Source of the DNA: Bacteroidota bacterium
GTDB taxonomy: Bacteria > Bacteroidota > Bacteroidia > AKYH767-A > 2013-40CM-41-45
DNA: 64,000 nucleotides
Assembly (NCBI GenBank): GCA_016720655.1
Contig: JADKKE010000006.1
Coordinates: 124,001-188,000 of the forward strand
Direction of reading: 5' to 3'
Each line of letters starts with the position of its first letter. Position 1 is the first letter of the stretch. Of this stretch, positions 62,776-64,000 are shown one piece after another. The notes beneath the pieces were generated by a model that was given only the letters and a program-made list of their open reading frames with translations, was not told where the DNA came from and made no database searches. The position numbers and the translations under genes were made by a program.

Positions 62776-64000
62776 ATGAATCTGGCCACACTAAGAATCA
62801 TCAAATTTTACCGAATGATATGGCTGCGGCACGATTTGCCGGCAGGAATGTAGGTGTTTTTCGTCGCCTTGCCCTTGTGTCTGGGAATAGCACTTGCATC
62901 CGGGGCTCCGCTGTATGCCGGTATCATGACAGGAGTAATTGGCGGAATCATCACTTCTTTTATTAGTGGTTCACAATTGAGTGTATCCGGACCTGCAGCC
63001 GGCTTAACGACAATCGTCAGCGCATCCATTTTAGCCTGGGGTGATTATCGGATCTTTATACTCTCCGTGGTAATTGCAGGTTTGGTGCAAGTGATCATGG
63101 GACTTCTCCGTTTTGGTGGTGTTGCCTATTATTTTCCTTCATCGGTAATTAAAGGCATGCTTGCAGCTATCGGGATTCTGCTGATCTCAAAACAGATTCC
63201 TCTTGCACTGGGATATGATCAACCGGATTTCTGGAGGAGTGGATTTCCTTCATTGGTTGCTGATAAAAATTTTCTTGGCAACCTCACAAATTTCAACCAT
63301 CACATTCGACGAGGTGTAGTAGTGATCACTTTGTTTTCGCTTGGAATTTTACTGATGGCAAAAATTCCATTCATCAAAAAGAAATTAAAAATCATTCCCC
63401 CACCCCTACTTGTCGTCCTTGCCGGAATTCTGCTGAATGAATTCTACCATTTCACAATGCCGGATCTCGCTTTGAACCCGACACAATTGGTGGCCATTCC
63501 CGACAATCTGTTTGCACAAATACAATTCCCTGATTTCAGCAAACTTTTTTCGAATTTTAAAATCTGGGAAGACGGAATTATCATCGGAATACTTGCGAGT
63601 CTGGAAACACTACTCTGCGTGGAGGCCGTTGACAAACTAGACCCTTCACACCGTGTCACTCCGGTAAACCGTGAGTTGATTGCACAGGGCATCGGAAACA
63701 TGACTTGCGGCTTGGTAGGCGCTTTGCCGATGACAGCTGTAATCGTGCGTGGAGCAGCCAATGTTGACGCCGGAGCCCGGACAAAATTATCGTCTGTTAC
63801 ACATGGTATTTTTTTACTCGTAAGTGTACTGACAATTCCATTTCTGATGAACAGGATTCCCTATGCTTCCCTATCGGCAATCTTGCTGATGACAGGTTAT
63901 AACCTGAGCAAACCAAAAATGTTCCGGAATATGTTTAGCATGGGATTGAAACAATTCCTTCCTTTCATCTTTACTATTGTAGTGATTCTATCTACCGATT
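62776..64000 (+). CDS. SulP family anion transporter, 5' part, with an in-frame amber codon; runs off the right edge
   Basis: From ATG 62776 the frame gives MNLATLRIIKFYRMIWLRHDLPAGM, then TAG at 62851, then VFFVALPLCLGIALASGAPLYAG without further break to 64000. The SulP signature is clear: HDLPAG-x-VFFVALPLCLGIALASGAPLYAGIM, SGPAAGLTTIVSASI, GVAYYFPSSVIKGMLAAIGIL, NMTCGLVGALPMTAVIVRGAANV. The family moves sulfate, bicarbonate or similar anions. A single base change from TTG or TGG, among others, would give TAG. The C-terminal STAS domain is beyond the window. A 241-base gap precedes it, divergent from the hydrolase. Confidence 0.88.

Noticed and set aside
23863..62853. Reassignment of TAA/TAG as sense codons
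   Set aside because: Many genes here end normally at TAA or TAG with conserved C-termini, so the in-frame TAA near 23864 and TAG at 62851 are lesions or errors, not a variant code.

Overview
The window is about 64 kb of a Bacteroidota (Bacteroidetes) chromosome, probably from a gliding or type IX secreting lineage such as Chitinophagales or Sphingobacteriales. Five secreted proteins end in type A T9SS sorting domains (11017, 14660, 28617, 37180, 41996). There are two SusC-like TonB receptors, a DUF4249 lipoprotein and DUF3127. Many genes are preceded by the Bacteroidota -7 element TAnnTTTG rather than a sigma70 -10 box. I see no tRNA, rRNA, CRISPR array or prophage; the only RNA gene is rnpB.

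Layout. 1-7.4 kb is housekeeping: ffh, a PhnP-like hydrolase, the three-gene proton-translocating transhydrogenase (pntAA, pntAB, pntB, with an unknown small gene inside), ndk, DUF721 and recF. 7.5-10.9 kb holds a TPR protein, a phosphosulfolactate synthase homologue, an LEA-type lipoprotein and a DinB protein. 11-19.6 kb holds a two-component system beside a T9SS surface protein, a PNGase F-like secreted enzyme, a beta-propeller and an FAD oxidoreductase. 19.6-23.5 kb holds an M48 protease, a large VWA-like membrane protein and rnpB. 23.7-35.8 kb holds TonB receptor units, trxB, pterin dehydratase, a secreted subtilase and an AlkB-like oxygenase. 35.8-38.3 kb is a mobile island: a REP-associated tyrosine transposase among five copies of an approximately 100-bp REPIN-like repeat. 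38.3-46 kb holds redox enzymes, a secreted lysyl-oxidase-like protein, DUF3127, slyD and a DUF457 membrane protein. 46.4-53.7 kb is an envelope cluster: lptD divergent from amidase, MCE/MlaD and two HdrC/HdrB-like Fe-S genes. 53.7-64 kb holds a GNAT protein, a YwqK-like protein, an MFS exporter, an ABC-F ATPase, mgtE, an alpha/beta hydrolase and the start of a SulP transporter.

Two patterns stand out. First, several intergenic regions carry short tandem arrays of 7-nt units (GAATNNN, TACCTAA, GAGGGAC, GTTCNNN, GTGANNN, GATTGNN). Their words are unrelated but the unit length is the same. They usually begin within a few bases of a stop codon and in at least two cases supply the last codons and the stop. 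Second, nine or more otherwise well-conserved genes carry a single-base frameshift or an in-frame stop: ffh, M48 protease, TonB receptor, AlkB-like (two), DUF457, Fe-S protein, amidase, hydrolase and SulP. Because ffh is essential and several lesions lie in homopolymers, uncorrected long-read consensus error is the simplest explanation. Gene decay cannot be excluded from sequence alone.
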